Below are positions 31,011-42,579 of a DNA stretch of 64,000 nt, in pieces. The DNA is taken from NCBI GenBank assembly GCA_021234155.1, contig JAJEKV010000252.1:248001-312000 (forward strand). Reading direction: 5' to 3'. The notes beneath the pieces are model-generated. The model did not search any database. It worked only from the letters and a program-made list of their open reading frames with translations, and had not been told where the DNA came from. Source of the stretch: Isoetes taiwanensis (Eukaryota > Streptophyta > Lycopodiopsida > Isoetales > Isoetaceae). The translations under genes were made by a program, and so were the position numbers. How positions within the stretch are numbered: the first letter of the stretch is position 1; the number at the start of each line of letters is the position of its first letter.

Positions 31011-32544
31011 GGCTCCCGAAATTGAGTCAACATGCCAAGCGGGTTCGCCCAGGCGAACCCCATAAATTCGGCCATTAACCGATTGGATGGGCGCCCAGCG
31101 AACCCGCAGGGGACGTGGCATGGTGGTTCGCGGGCGCAATCGCCTGCGTGGCATTGCTGCCGGGTTTGCTTGGGCGAACCCAAACCCCGGTTAACTCTCA
31201 AGCGGCAAGGATCGATGACGCGCAAGTGGGTGCCGGTGACGCGTATATCGAGAACCCCACGGGTTCGCCCGGCACAACCCGTCCGGTCGGCGGTCGGTGC
31301 AGTGCGTGGCGGGCAAGCAAATGCGATGCGGTACCGCGAACCCCACGGGTTCGCTTCGGGCGAACCCCAGGTCAGATCGGTGTCGTGACGCAGGTGCGTG
31401 GCAGGTAAAATACGGTGAGTTTTTCAACGAAGGGCCCCAGGATTCCTGATCCTCGCAGCTATCTTCAACCTTATTCGGCATCGATTTTGATCTTTTGACA
31501 GACCCATCTGATCTGATTTCTTCTTCAGAACAAAATATTTTACTACCCAGTTCGAATGAAGCAGATTTTTTTATCATTCCCCTTCTGTTTAATTCCAATT
31601 ACATTTCCATCCCTGAGCCCAAAAAATGGAGTAAGGTCCCAATCGCCGGAACCAAAGCTTTGCTTCATGATAAAATCATTCACATCATAAGCAACATAAG
31701 CCACTTCGTTCTCTTGAATATGGAAAACTGGATTGCCAACCCGATTTGGGGAGGTGGGTATGTAACAATTTCTCAGAATCGGAACAGAATTGGAGCTTTC
31801 TTCAAATTTGTGCGCGGCGATTTGAACAGCTTTGTCGGGATTAGAAGGTCTCGAGGGCCCCATTGCTTCCACCAAAATGATCCTTTTCTACTTCTAAACA
31901 GAGGCTTAACTAAAGGAATATTAACATTTTTAGTAATTTGCAAAGCCACGGATCTCCAATTTGGAAAGCCCTCTCCAACTGGAAGGCCTTCTTGAAGAAT
32001 TCCTCTCAAATCCGCATGAAAAATTGAAGCCAAAGGTCGCTTCAATCCACTCAAATTCTTCGCAGGAGAGCCCTTTTGCCAAAGAAATGTTGCATTTCTT
32101 CATATGCAAGATTGCATCATACCATAATCTGATAAAGAAAAGAAAAACCTTTCGGTGGTAGCTCTCGGCCGGTGGGTTCGGGCTGGGCTTAACCCGACAG
32201 GGGTTACCAAATTGCCCCTATGAAATCTAACATGTAGCCCTCGGGCTGGTGGGTTCGCCAGCGAACCCAGTGGGGGTAATAAATGCCCCTACGAATCTGA
32301 CATGTAGCCCCCGCTAGTTCGCTTGGCTTAACCCGGCTAGGGTAATAAATGCCCCTACGTGAATAAACGACCGCCAGCCAAGACGGCTAATTAACCCTGG
32401 CTCCAAGCGAACCCTAAGAGGTAGTGCCACGCAGCGCCACGCCAAGATGGCGGAGTTCGCTGGGCGAATCCTGTGGGTTCGCCTGGCGATTTTTCGGGTT
32501 CGGGCGGCGAACCCTACCTGGCTCAACTCAATTCCCCTGGAGCC
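31011..32544. mobile_element. TIR-flanked insertion with GGGTTCGCC palindromes inside the DUF7869-like gene
   Basis: The DUF7869-like reading is interrupted from 31011 to 32544. The ends are imperfect inverted repeats: GGCTCCcgaAATTGAGTcaa on the left, and GGCTCCaggggAATTGAGTtga on the right read in reverse. Both ends carry dense GGGTTCGCC/GGCGAACCC palindromes (e.g. 31044-31062, 31338-31366, 32249-32266, 32478-32515). At 32160-32370 a unit of about 75 bp (GTAGCCCTCGGGCTGGT...TAATAAATGCCCCTACG) is repeated three times. The middle (31440-32160) reads on the minus strand in overlapping frames with protein-like composition, so it may have captured a gene fragment. No TSD could be fixed. Confidence 0.6.
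31440..32160 (-). pseudogene. Unrecognised coding-like fragment within the GGGTTCGCC element
   Basis: Three overlapping minus-strand frames join by small shifts into a protein-like sequence: IFHADLRGILQEGLPVGEGF, then LVKPLFRSRKGSFWWKQWGP, then YIPTSPNRVGNPVFHIQENE and VAYVAYDVNDFIMKQSFGSG. I do not recognise a family. It could be a captured host exon series or the decayed transposon gene. Confidence rests only on long open frames and composition. Confidence 0.3.
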
Positions 32545-34795
32545 GATCAAGCACCGCATTCTGGCCTATCATAAGACCAGACGGCAACACCTTCTTGCAC
32601 TACATTAACCGTGAAGAAGTTTGCCAGAAATGCTTTATGGTTGTCCACCGTTTAGGGTCCACCAGAATGTCTAGAGTACACAAAAGATCGGACAAAAATC
32701 CAGCAATTGATGATCTTTGTGGACCAAGAAGAGTTGTAACCATGCATGACCTTGCTTTGTGTCATGGATGGAGAAATATTTTAGAGAAACATGTGAGAAA
32801 CCGCTTTAACAAAGACAACATGTATTATTTGACGGATAACATCACCAAAAAAGATGTTTTTAATGAATACAAAGAGACTTGCACTCAGCCAAAGACATCT
32901 CTTACTCACACTTCACCGCATCGTGGAAAAGTGAATTCGGTCTTGTGAAAATTCCCTGTGAGACATAGAATGTCCGTTTGCTCAAGGTGTGCGTAATTAA
33001 AGAGTCAACGAAACCGCAAAGACAGAGGTCGAAAAAGAAGTAAGCTCATGTTATCCAATCTCTCACTTGTTTTAAAGAAAATGCTTTGACCTGATTTTTC
33101 TACTTGAGATATTGTGCAACGTAACCTTGCCGGACATCGTGGAACAACAAGTAGCGAGAGAAGAAAGCTTGCCAAGCATGTAAGAAAAAGCTCTTGAACG
33201 TCCCATCGCAATATATGTATGCGTCGCGTGATTGATGGAATGGACCAAAAAAAACTACTCTACCGCATTTCTTGAACATTCCTAAAGATGTGCCAGAGGA
33301 ACGTTTTGTTAAGGTCCACCTTGTAGGAGCTATGGTCTTCAAAGCAAGTCTAAAGTGCAAAGTATTTTTGACGTATCCAAACTTGCATGGTGACCCGAAC
33401 CTCACAATTACAATTCTTAACAAGGTCCTGTGCGAGCAAGAGCAATTACCACCAGTGCTTTACCTGCAACTTGACAACACTACAACGGAGGACAAGAATC
33501 AAACACTCTTTGCTTACTGTGCCATGTTAGTGGAGCTAGGGATCTTTAGAAAAGTGAAGCTCGGTTTCTTACTTGTAGGCCACACTCATGATCATATTGA
33601 CCAAATGTTCAGCAGATTTTCTGTGCACCTTAGAAGGAAGAAGGCTTTTTCTCTTCCTACTTTAGTTCAAATTATTGAAGATTCTTACACTCCCACTCCA
33701 GTGATCGATCTTCTTAAAGAGACTGCTGATTTCCAGAGTTTGTTTTCTCAACGTTCGAGATGCAGAACAAGCCGTGAACAAGTTGAATGATCTCACCTTT
33801 CAACATCACATCAAGTTCTACTTGAAGGATGGCCAAAGCTTCTTCTGGGGAAGAAGTATACCATAACCCGAGGACTGGAGTCCACCGGAGGGATTACTTC
33901 CCTAAATATATTCGGACATTTCCTTCATAGAACGTCTTTGAACAACTTCCTCTCAAAATCCTAAGGAGTCCAAGGAAAGAAAAGTACCCCAGTGTCATCC
34001 TTAAAAGCCATTGAAAATGGAATTTCCTCAAGCTTTAAGTACTTCTTAGAAGAAGATCGAATGTGGTGGAGTAATTTCTTTCTCGAACAGAAAATTGTTG
34101 TACAAAATATAGCTCTAAGACAGTTGCAAGAACCATTTCAATGGCCTAACATCTTCCATCAACCCCAGCACCAAGCAGGTCCAAGCAATGCTACATTATC
34201 ACTTGCATTAGAAGAAGACGAGGATCGAGTCATGTACCTCGGACCAAGACGCAGGAATGAGCCTCAAGGTAATATTACAGAAATTACCAAAGGTATGCTG
34301 ATTGCTCTTCCAACTGAGGAGGATGACAAAGGTCGACCTTTCTGGATAGCAAAAGTGCTTGATACAGTCAAGGAGGAAGGCTTAGTCACTAAACTCAAGA
34401 TTCATTGACTTGCAACACGCTCAGAAAATGCTTTTGAAGGTAGATATGAGTTAGAAATGAGAAGCCAAGGAAAAGGGAGAAAGTCCAAGAAGGTGGGTTG
34501 TAGGGATGAGCTGAACCTTAATGACGTGACTATTTTGTGCTATGATTTTAAATTGAAATCTGACAATCGTCTACGCCAAAGGACTATCAATTTGCTTAAA
34601 AAAGCTTGTAATTACGAGATGAAGAAGGGAGTGGTGGTGGCAATTCTTCACCATCTGTTGATAGTGATGAGGAAGATAACTCAAGCACTTCCTCGAGTGA
34701 CAGTGAAATAAGTGAAGGTGATGAGAATGGCATAAATGAATATGATGACGTCCTGGATCCCTCTCTCATCACTCCTCACACTTTTGTACATAACT
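32545..34795 (+). pseudogene. DUF7869-like gene, main part, frameshifted
   Basis: Resumes after the insert: RPDGNTFLHYINREEVCQKC (a CX2C start), HRLGSTRMSRVHK, then a shifted region with CSRCA near 32970. From 33272 the strongest block follows: LPPVLYLQLDNTTTEDKNQT, LVELGIFRKVKLGFLLVGHT and HDHIDQMFSRFSVHLRR. The spaced LDN...KN and GHTHxxIDQxFS motifs are those of DUF7869, a domain I know from large repetitive gene families in algae, mosses and animals and suspect to be transposase-derived. The C-terminal part (RPFWIAKVLDTVKEEG, then IH*LAT with TGA for Trp) and an LR..TI..L block end near 34690; an acidic Ser-rich tail follows. At least five lesions, so non-functional. Confidence 0.6.
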
Positions 34796-36180
34796 GAGTC
34801 TTAGAAAAAGACTGTAAATTTTACATGTGAATATGAAGATTCTATCTTAAAATTTTGAGAATACTACAGTTTCAGTTACAGACTTCCATTTTTTGTTAAA
34901 TATTTTATCCTCTGAAATTAGAGTTTCTCTCTTAAAGCATACTTCAAGAACATTCTATTTGCTAAGAAAAGCGACACTTTAAAAAAGTCAATTCTTTCGT
35001 TGTACAAAAAAATTAGTCATTTGGAGGGGGGGGTCAAAATAGAATTTCATGCATCTTTTTTTTTTAACCTCGTTTTACCCCCTTTTTGTAAAAAAAAAAA
35101 GAAAAATCTTTGAGGAATATTCCTTTTGCTATCGTTTCGATGATTTGCTCCCGTTTAATACGCAATCTTGTTTTTTGTGTTGTCTGTTTGTGTAGATACT
35201 GGATGATGCGAACAAATGGCGCAGTCCTCCCAAGGAATCCAATGTAGTGATTACTGGACCTGAAAACTAGAAAACTTCGCTGGCAGCAAAAAGAGGTAGA
35301 AATTGTCTTGGTGATGGTTGGACCGGTTTTAAGAAGTTATTTGCATTACGACTTGGGGACGTACTGAATTCAAGTTCAATGGAGATAAGCTTCAATGGGA
35401 CATGAAGATATTGAAGGGTGCTGCCCTGCATAGGTTACAATGGCAGCAAAAAGAAGTAGAAATTGTCTTGGTGATGGTTGGACTGGTTTTAAGAAGTTAT
35501 TTGCATTACGTCTTGGGGACGTACCTGAATTCAAGTTCAATGGAGATAAGCTTCAATAGGACATGAAAATATTGAAGGGTGCTGTCCTGCATAGGTTACA
35601 AAAGCTATGAAGTTTCTAACGTTTCAGCACCTTGTTATATTCAAAGGAAAATGGGTTACTGTTAGTTAACATCATGTTTTTCCCCCTGTCTGCTTCTCCA
35701 GGAATAGATTTTTAGTCTATGAAGATATTTTGTGATAATCAGGGTTATGCCCTCTTATCTTATCCTAGAATTTCGAGCGTATGAAAGTATTTTCTGACAA
35801 CTGGGCTTATGCCCTACTATTTTCTCCTAAACTTTTTACTTTTAATATGAATATATAGAAAGTTTTCGGATGATAATCTGGTAGATGTTTAGCCTCTTTG
35901 TTATTATTGTTTTCGATTCCAGTAATAAGATGATTTATAGGTTAGTGGACCATTGGATATAATGAATATGATCCACATTTGTTAAGAGCAAATAAGAATA
36001 CATTTCTGTAGTCAAAGAATAAAATGCAGGGAAAGGCCCATACAAGATCTGATTGCAACATATAGGTGTTTAAATAAGGATTCTCAAATCAAAGTTGCAT
36101 ATGCTGATAGGCAGTAAAGGTCTGCAAGATATTATATAGTCAAAAAGCTAATGCACACTTACATTTGGCAACCCATAATT
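34796..36180. other. Non-coding AT-rich interval with a 160-bp tandem duplication
   Basis: Two copies of a unit of about 160 bp (35281-35440 and 35441-35603) start TGGCAGCAAAAAGA and share 'GGACGTAC...GAATTCAAGTTCAATGG'. Each could encode a piece reading RNCLGDGWTGFKKLFALRLG; I do not assign a family. A weaker duplication (GGTTATGCCCT...AAAGTATTTTCTGA) lies at 35715-35830. Otherwise nothing recognisable. Confidence 0.5.
36079..36180. repeat. Flanking repeat, left copy (outside the PAT-like element)
   Basis: GATTCTCAAATCAAAGTTGCAT...TATAGTCAAAAAGCTAATGCACACTTACATTTGGCAACCCATA matches 47763-47840 with about 24 bases missing from the latter and several substitutions. It lies just before A1. Confidence 0.75.
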
Positions 36181-36188
36181 AAAAACAT

Positions 36189-36343
36189 AAGTACGATTTA
36201 TCTGCGTTTTGAGATAAGCAGATAAATCCGCTTCTTGAGTCTACTTGAGGTGTCTTCCCCCCTTCGTGTATTTATATCATACCCCCTCTTGGTTTTCCCC
36301 ATCAGCCGTCTTAGAGCGTCTCTCCCTTCGTCGCCTCCTCTTA
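36189..36343 (+). repeat. A1 repeat of the PAT-like element, with terminal inverted hairpin
   Basis: Begins AAGTACGATTTATCTGC. Within its first 40 bases GATTTATCTGC is followed 12 bases later by its exact reverse complement GCAGATAAATC, a likely recombinase or end-recognition site. A TATA-like GTATTTATATC lies 60 bp further. Confidence 0.9.
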
Positions 36344-37626
36344 GTGATGGTAGCACTCCTTCCCAGGTACGTCGCTGTGTTTTCGGTTGTTTGGCTGGGC
36401 GTGCCCTGCTGGTTAGAACTCCCTCAGGTCTCAGGTTGGAGATCGCCTTCCTATGGCGCCTCCCCAGCTGCTGGGACTATGGATGGTTCGTGGGCGTTGG
36501 GGCGTCCCTGGATGCGGCTTGTTGTGGTGCTTTGCTGTAAGCCTGGTTTGGTTCCTCCCTGGTGTTTCGGCTTTGAACCCTCTACCGTGTAGGCCTTGCT
36601 CGTCATTCCTTGGCCAATGTGGATCTAGCGGAGTCCCTCTTCAGTCGGTTTGGTTGCAGGCTTCTTCTGGTGGGCGTTTGAGTTCCCTAGTTTTTCCTTG
36701 TCTTGTTGCCCGCCCTGTGCCCGTTAGTTTGCCGCCCTTCGTTTCCCTCTGTCCAATTTCACCCTGCAGAGTAGCCTTCCTGCTTCCCATAGTTTCCCCT
36801 ACTTCCCATAGTTTCTCTGTTGCGTCCCCTGTTGGAACAGATTGGCCCGCTGACCGGATTCTGCTTAGCCGCTTGGCGGATGCTTAGCTACTTGGCCAGG
36901 TCTTCGGTTCCCTCCACATGTTTGGACCAGGCACGCGGCTTTGGCCGCTACGATTGGGCGGGTTCCTCCTGGTAGGATTTTTGTTGTAGTTCTCTGTTAG
37001 CTTGGCAGTTTCGGCTCTGCGGGATTGACCTGTGTCTGGTTTTTGTTTGTGATCTCTGATTTCTCATGTGCAGCCAATGCGACCCAAAGCCGATTACATA
37101 GCCGGTGCTGGCCGACCACTGCTTAGGTATTTGCCCATACATTTGCCTTGGAGCCTATTTCGAATTCTGTCAATTCGTGAGTTGATTCTTGTTTCTATTC
37201 CTCTTTTTTACAGTTACAGGGTTTCTCTGAGCAGACCCGGCCCACCTTGCTCTGTTCGTTTCTTAGTTTCCCCAGTTCCCCCTTGAACCTACCGGCTCAC
37301 TGACCTCACAGGGCTTCTTGATTGATCTGTGGCTTTGCCAGATCGATCGCTTTGCCCTTCTCTGCGAGTTGGGCCCCCCCTTGTTTTCTTGGTCACCGGG
37401 ATTCACGGCCTCACGTGTTGGTGACCTCGGTTTTCTTTGCTCCAAGTTTCTAGAGTTTGGCTGTTTCTCGATGTTTGTTTGTTCCATCCTTCCCTTTCTG
37501 CTCTGTCTCTTGTGTTTGCCTTGTAGCTGGTCTAGCTCCACAGCTTGAGTTTCGGTGCTAGTTCTCTACCTATTTACAGGTTCTTAGTTGTTGTCTTGTT
37601 GTTGTACTGACGGATTGGCTTGATAG
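36344..37626 (+). other. Pyrimidine-rich leader of the PAT-like element
   Basis: About 1.3 kb, C/T-rich on the plus strand, with no supported gene. Open frames here lack motifs and follow the base composition. Confidence 0.6.
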
Positions 37627-38093
37627 ATGACTCGTGGAAGCACTAGGCTTGGTAAGCGACCCATGGAGAGCCATGATGAGGCTGGCCCATCGAGTGCCCC
37701 TCCCGCTTGGTACCGCCCACGCAACAGCTGCCCCACCTGTAATAGCTGCCCCGGATCTTGCTGAAGCCCCGGCGTGGGCAAGGGCCATGGAAGTTCGGCT
37801 GGCCAATGTGAGGACAGATTATTTGGCGGAGTTGGAGGCTAAGATTTCAGCACTGCAGGAGGATGTTGAGCGTAAGAGCAAGAAGAGTCGCACACCTGCC
37901 TTGAAGTTCGAGGGCAACATGAAGCAGTTTGACTTCTTGAATGAGGTAGAAGATGTGTTTTCCGATTTGGAGAGCAAGCTCCGGCTTCAGAAGGCTTTGG
38001 AGCCCCCAGTCAAGCAGTTGATTGATAAAGGTAATACATTGGTACGTAATAGGAAGCAGATTGTGTTCATTAGGGACCGTGAAGGGTCTAAAG

Positions 38094-38394
38094 TGTTGGA
38101 ATATGAAGGCCAAATATATATTGATTCAAGAGAAAATACAACTGGGATATAGCTGATACTGGGACTTCAAACGTATCAGACTTATCCAAAGGACTCAGAA
38201 GACAAAACGAAGCTGCTAGAACTGATGATTGACACAAACGGAGCATCTGAACTTATAGCAAAAGTAAACGCTAATCTAGGCATAAACAAAGCAATGACTC
38301 AAGCTAAAATTAGGTCCTGAAAGTCCTCCGTGATGTTTCCTGGAATACCTCCATGACATGTCTTGTGGCTGCCTTCTATTTTTGTATCTCAACA
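38094..38394 (-). repeat. 3' LTR of the nested reverse Copia
   Basis: 301 bp. Pairs with 42580-42881. Confidence 0.95.
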
Positions 38395-38581
38395 CCCCCA
38401 CTCGGTGGCGACATGAGATCCCAATGAAGAGTTTGCAGGCCAAGTAGATCAATGCATTGGGCGTGTTTGAGGCGACCAAGGCTTTGGTGAAAATATCGCC
38501 AGATCATCGATCACGTGGGACAATGGATAAGGTCAATAGCACCATCAAGAACCGGGGTTGCGAACAAAATGGTACTTAATG

Positions 38582-40518
38582 TCAATGTGTTTGACGGCGG
38601 TGCGAACGGATTAGAGCAATTGCTAAGGCCCCACGATTGTCAACATGAATGAGAGTAGAAGAGGAAGGCATGAGGGAGAGTTCTGCGCAGAGCGTTGAAG
38701 CGACCGCTTTCACGGCGGCATGGTTGAGAGCAACATATTGACCTGCAGACTTGATAGGGGCGACACGTGTTTGTTTGGTCTCGCCCTCCGGTGGCGGTCC
38801 GGTGAGCAAGAAGGAAAACATAGCGAAACGGACTTGCGATCGTGGTGATCACCCCCCAATCGCATCGGAGAAACCATGCAAGAGAGAGGAGTGGCAAATG
38901 ATGATAATGAATGCCAAGGGAAACATCCACCGCAACATAGCGGTAAGAACGTTTTAAGGCTGACACAATGGGTGTGCTTGGGAGAAGTGGCAAATTGGCT
39001 GAGTTTGCACAAGGAGAAAGCAAGATCGGGGCCCAGTGGAGATGGTGGCAAAGTTGAGCATACCCGTAATTTGGACGATAGTGATCACGGATAAAATGAA
39101 GGGATGGAGAGGCTTCAAACATCATTGGGAAGAAGAGTAGTGCCAAATTCAAGAGGAGTGCTAGCGGGATTGCGGGGAGCTTCGTATGGAATTTGTGAAG
39201 CGGATCGATGAGGTAGCGATTTTGACACGGATGGAGAATTCCTTTGGTGCGAGAATAAGATACTTCAATGCCTAGAAAGTGGTGAATGGTCCCAAGATCC
39301 TTCATCTTGAAGTGAGAGTTCAATTGTTGCTTGATGGAATTGAGATCGTCTGCATTGGAGGCTACGAGCAGCAAGTCATCAACATAGCAAATGATGATGA
39401 GAAGATGAGGTTCATTAGAAAATATACAGCGGCATCGCTTGATTGCTGAATTTGGCGCATGTTGAGCAATGTCTGATCCAACCTAGTGTACCAGGAACGA
39501 GAAGCCTGCCGCAAACCATAGAGAGCCTTATGAAGTCGGCATACCTGATTTCCAGCAGAGAACCCTTGAGGCTGTTCAAGATAGACCTCCTCCTGGAGAT
39601 CCCCATTTAAAAAGCGCGTGCGGGCGTCCATTTGGTGAACAAACATGTGTTGGGAGCAAGCATAGGCAGAAAATGCGGTCCGAATTGAAACCATTTTGGC
39701 CACGGGAGCATAAGTCTCCTCGAAATCAATGCCTTCTATCTGATTGAAACGCGAGCCACCAAGCGGGCTTTGAAACGAAAGCAATCTTTGCCATCGAAGT
39801 TATATTTGAGCTTGAAAACCTATTTGCTGGATACCACAGGGTGATTGGGAGGACGCTCCACTAAAGTCCAGGTCCCTGCATCATGTATGGACTCCATCTC
39901 AGCCTCCATAGCCTTCTGCCAATCTGCTTTAAAAGGATCAACAATTGCCTGAGAGTAGGATTGGGGTTCGGTGGGAGTGGCACTAGAAGTTAGACCATAA
40001 TCTTGCATCCAAATAGGGGGCCTGCGTTGGCGAATGGGACGACTAATATCAGCAGGAGGAGGATCAACAAATGAAGGTGGTTCCAAGTGATCAGGGGAGG
40101 ATGTATCAGGAATGGACTCTTGGATGGAAGCAGCAGATGTAGGTATTGGCAAAGGGCAATCAGAAGGAGACGAAGGAGGTTCCGGAATAGAGGCAGATTG
40201 GGGAACAAGAGCAGGATCAGATGGGGAAGGAGGCATTTCAATGAGGACAAAATCAGATGGCAAGGGTTTGGAATGGCATGGAGTAGTTTCACAGAATCTT
40301 GCATGGCAGCTAATGACAAGTTTTTGAGTGTGCAGATCCAAGAAGCGGTAGGCTTTGCTCTTATCGGAATAACCAATGAACATGCGAACCACGATCGCTT
40401 TGGTGGATAGTTTGGAACAAAGCTTAGAGAGTAGAACAAAGGCTTGGCAACCAAAGGTTCGAAGGTGAGATGGCTGATAGGGAGCGAAGTCCGAGTTCTT
40501 CAGGGATTGCATGTTCAA
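38582..40518 (-). pseudogene. Copia integrase tail, reverse transcriptase and RNase H
   Basis: Integrase tail and GKGY-like region at 40518-40200 (TFGCQAFVLL, IGYSDKSKAYRFLD), then RT: ADWQKAMEAEMESIHDAGTW, a break near 39800, IEGIDFEETYAPVAKMVSIR, HQMDARTRFLNGDLQEEVYL, ALYGLRQASRSWY and SFAMLMTCCS where YVDD should lie (shifted). RNase H remains at 38821-38600 (SLMPSSSTLIHVDNRGALAI). At least four frameshifts. Confidence 0.8.
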
Positions 40519-41579
40519 TGGCGCGGTGAGGAAGGCGATTGATCAAGTAGGCAGCAGTGAGCACAGCTTCTCCCCAGAATTGAAGAGGAACCTGCATATT
40601 AATGAGAAGAGTACGCACCATTTCAAGAACAGTGCGATTTGCCCTCTCGATTCTTCCGTTCTGCTCAGGGGAATAAGGCACAGATAGCTCATGATGGATG
40701 CCATTTTCTGCACAATAACTATGAAAAAGTTTGGAGTTGAATTCGCCGCCTCCATCAGTGCGTAAGGTGATGAGTTTGAGGCCCGTGCTCCTCTCAACCT
40801 GTCGATGGAATAGAAGAAACTGAGAGAAGACTTCACCTTTCCTTTCCAATAGATAAGGAAATAATTTTCTGGTATAATCATCTAGAAAGAGAAGCATGTA
40901 CTTGCATCCTCCTGGTGTGGAAACAGAGAAAGGTCCACAAACGTCACTGTGAATCAAATACAAAGGCTGTGGAGCTCGGGCATCTGATGGTGAAAATATG
41001 CAGCGAGTAATCTTACCCCTGCATACATGCATGGCAGAAGAAATTTGAACACCTGTGGGATGGAACGAGCCCCTTTGAAGCAAGTGACTGTATTCTGCCA
41101 GAAGATGGGTGTCCCAACCTGGAATGCCACAGTGCATATGAGGAAGAGTTGTCTTCAACCAAACAATTGACTTCGTTGGAGATGCCAGCATTCAGCTTAT
41201 AAAGATTCCCAGAGCGAGATCCGGTAATGATCACCTTGAAGTGGGTATCCAATATTTGGCAATTATCTGCATAAAAGGTAACATGATGACCACCTGAAGT
41301 GATTTTGTTGACTGAAAGTAATTGCTTGTGTAAACCCGGAACATGCAGAACATTACGCAGTGCCTTGATCTGTCCAGAAGGAAGCTGGATTTGAACAGAA
41401 CCTGCAGCAATGCCGCTTTGAGAGTTATGATCACCCATTTGGACACACCGAGGAAACTCCAGAGGTGTATAATCTGTGAAAACATGCTTGTAAGGGCTCA
41501 TGTGGCATGTGGCACCAGAATCCAAATACCAAGCTTGATCTGAGATTTGGGAATTTGATACATCGATGGCAGTAAACAA
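40424..41579 (-). pseudogene. Copia protease and integrase
   Basis: The protease motif WYLDSGATCHMS opens a 188-residue frame. It continues through LLSVNKITSGGHHVTFYADN to the integrase zinc domain YALWHSRLGHPSSGRIQSL. A frame change near 41050 leads to HSDVCGPFSVSTPGGCKYM, LFLDDYTRK, LRTDGGGEFNS and the catalytic Glu block SPEQNGRIERANRTVLE, complete D-D-E order. The frame breaks again near 40430. Confidence 0.85.
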
Positions 41580-41599
41580 ATACTCAAGAGGTGCCTCAA

Positions 41600-42480
41600 A
41601 TTGTCTGCGGGATCATCGAGATCTACGGGATAACAGAACGGTAACTCTTTCGGCAAAAAATTGCCTTGCTCGGGGACTTCCTCGCAACAAAATTGCCTTG
41701 TTCGCCGAGAAGATCGCCCGTCTTTGAATCGGAAGAAGAAGCGTGACGAGTGCCGCCTTGACACCATTGCATTTCGGGGCGGTGACCAGTTTTTCGGCAC
41801 CTATAACAAGTGATCGACTTCGATCTAATTTTGGTCGCCCTAGGTGGTGCGGTTTTTGCCCGACATCGGGGAATCGAGAACCAGATTTTTGAGTTGCCTT
41901 GGCCTTGAGAGACTCCACTTTGACTCTTTCAATTCTTTGCCTCAAATGTATACTCGATAAACGCCCCTCAGTTAATGATCAATCCCTCAAAAGTCTTGGG
42001 AAGACTATTGAGCAATAAGCAAACTTTTTCATCATTGGTAATCGCTACTCTGTAGCATCAAGATCATCAACATGGTCTTGAGTTGACAAATGTGTTCAAT
42101 CACATCCTCCTCCCGTGAGATGAAGATTATCTGGGGCCTTCCTCAATGCAAGACGATTCCTTGCCGTCTTGGATGCATAGTGGTTATCAAGTATAACCAT
42201 CATATCTCGAAAGATTTGGCCCTTAACCAAACGTCTTTGGTGTATCATTCGACTGGTGCAAATGATCAAGGGGCCTTCGGTCCGCACTCTTTACATCGAG
42301 GTGTTGGTTTGGAAGATCCGGTACAACCTCGATTGTTCAGTGTGGATGGAATTGGAACAGCAATCCCCTCCCACAAATTCTTGTCTTCAAGGATCATTTG
42401 GAGATGCCATCTCCACATCGATAGTCTTTCCCTTCAAATTTAGGGATCTTTGAAAGAATCTTCCAATCAGCAGAAGATAT
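41600..42480 (-). pseudogene. Copia gag remnant
   Basis: Short open pieces: MDISSADWKILSKIPKFEGK near 42485 (a typical Copia gag start 'I..FxG.NY..W'), then a NRLALRKAPDNLHLTGGG block near 42120 and a zinc-knuckle-like CYRCRKTGHRPE near 41800. Indels break it into at least four frames. Confidence 0.6.
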
Positions 42481-42579
42481 ATCCATGAGAATAAGCAAAG
42501 ATAAGCAAGAGAATATCGGATTACGTTTGATGCGGCTTATGCGTTGACGAGAAGATCTTCTTTGTGGGCCCATAACTGT

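Noticed and set aside
35281-35603. B3 DNA-binding domain in the duplicated 160-bp unit
   Set aside because: The GW..F....L..GD spacing is suggestive, but the segment is too short and lacks the rest of the fold.
36235-37806. Several ORFs on both strands in the leader of the PAT-like element
   Set aside because: Pyrimidine-rich composition keeps frames open; no motif, no ATG context, and they overlap one another.
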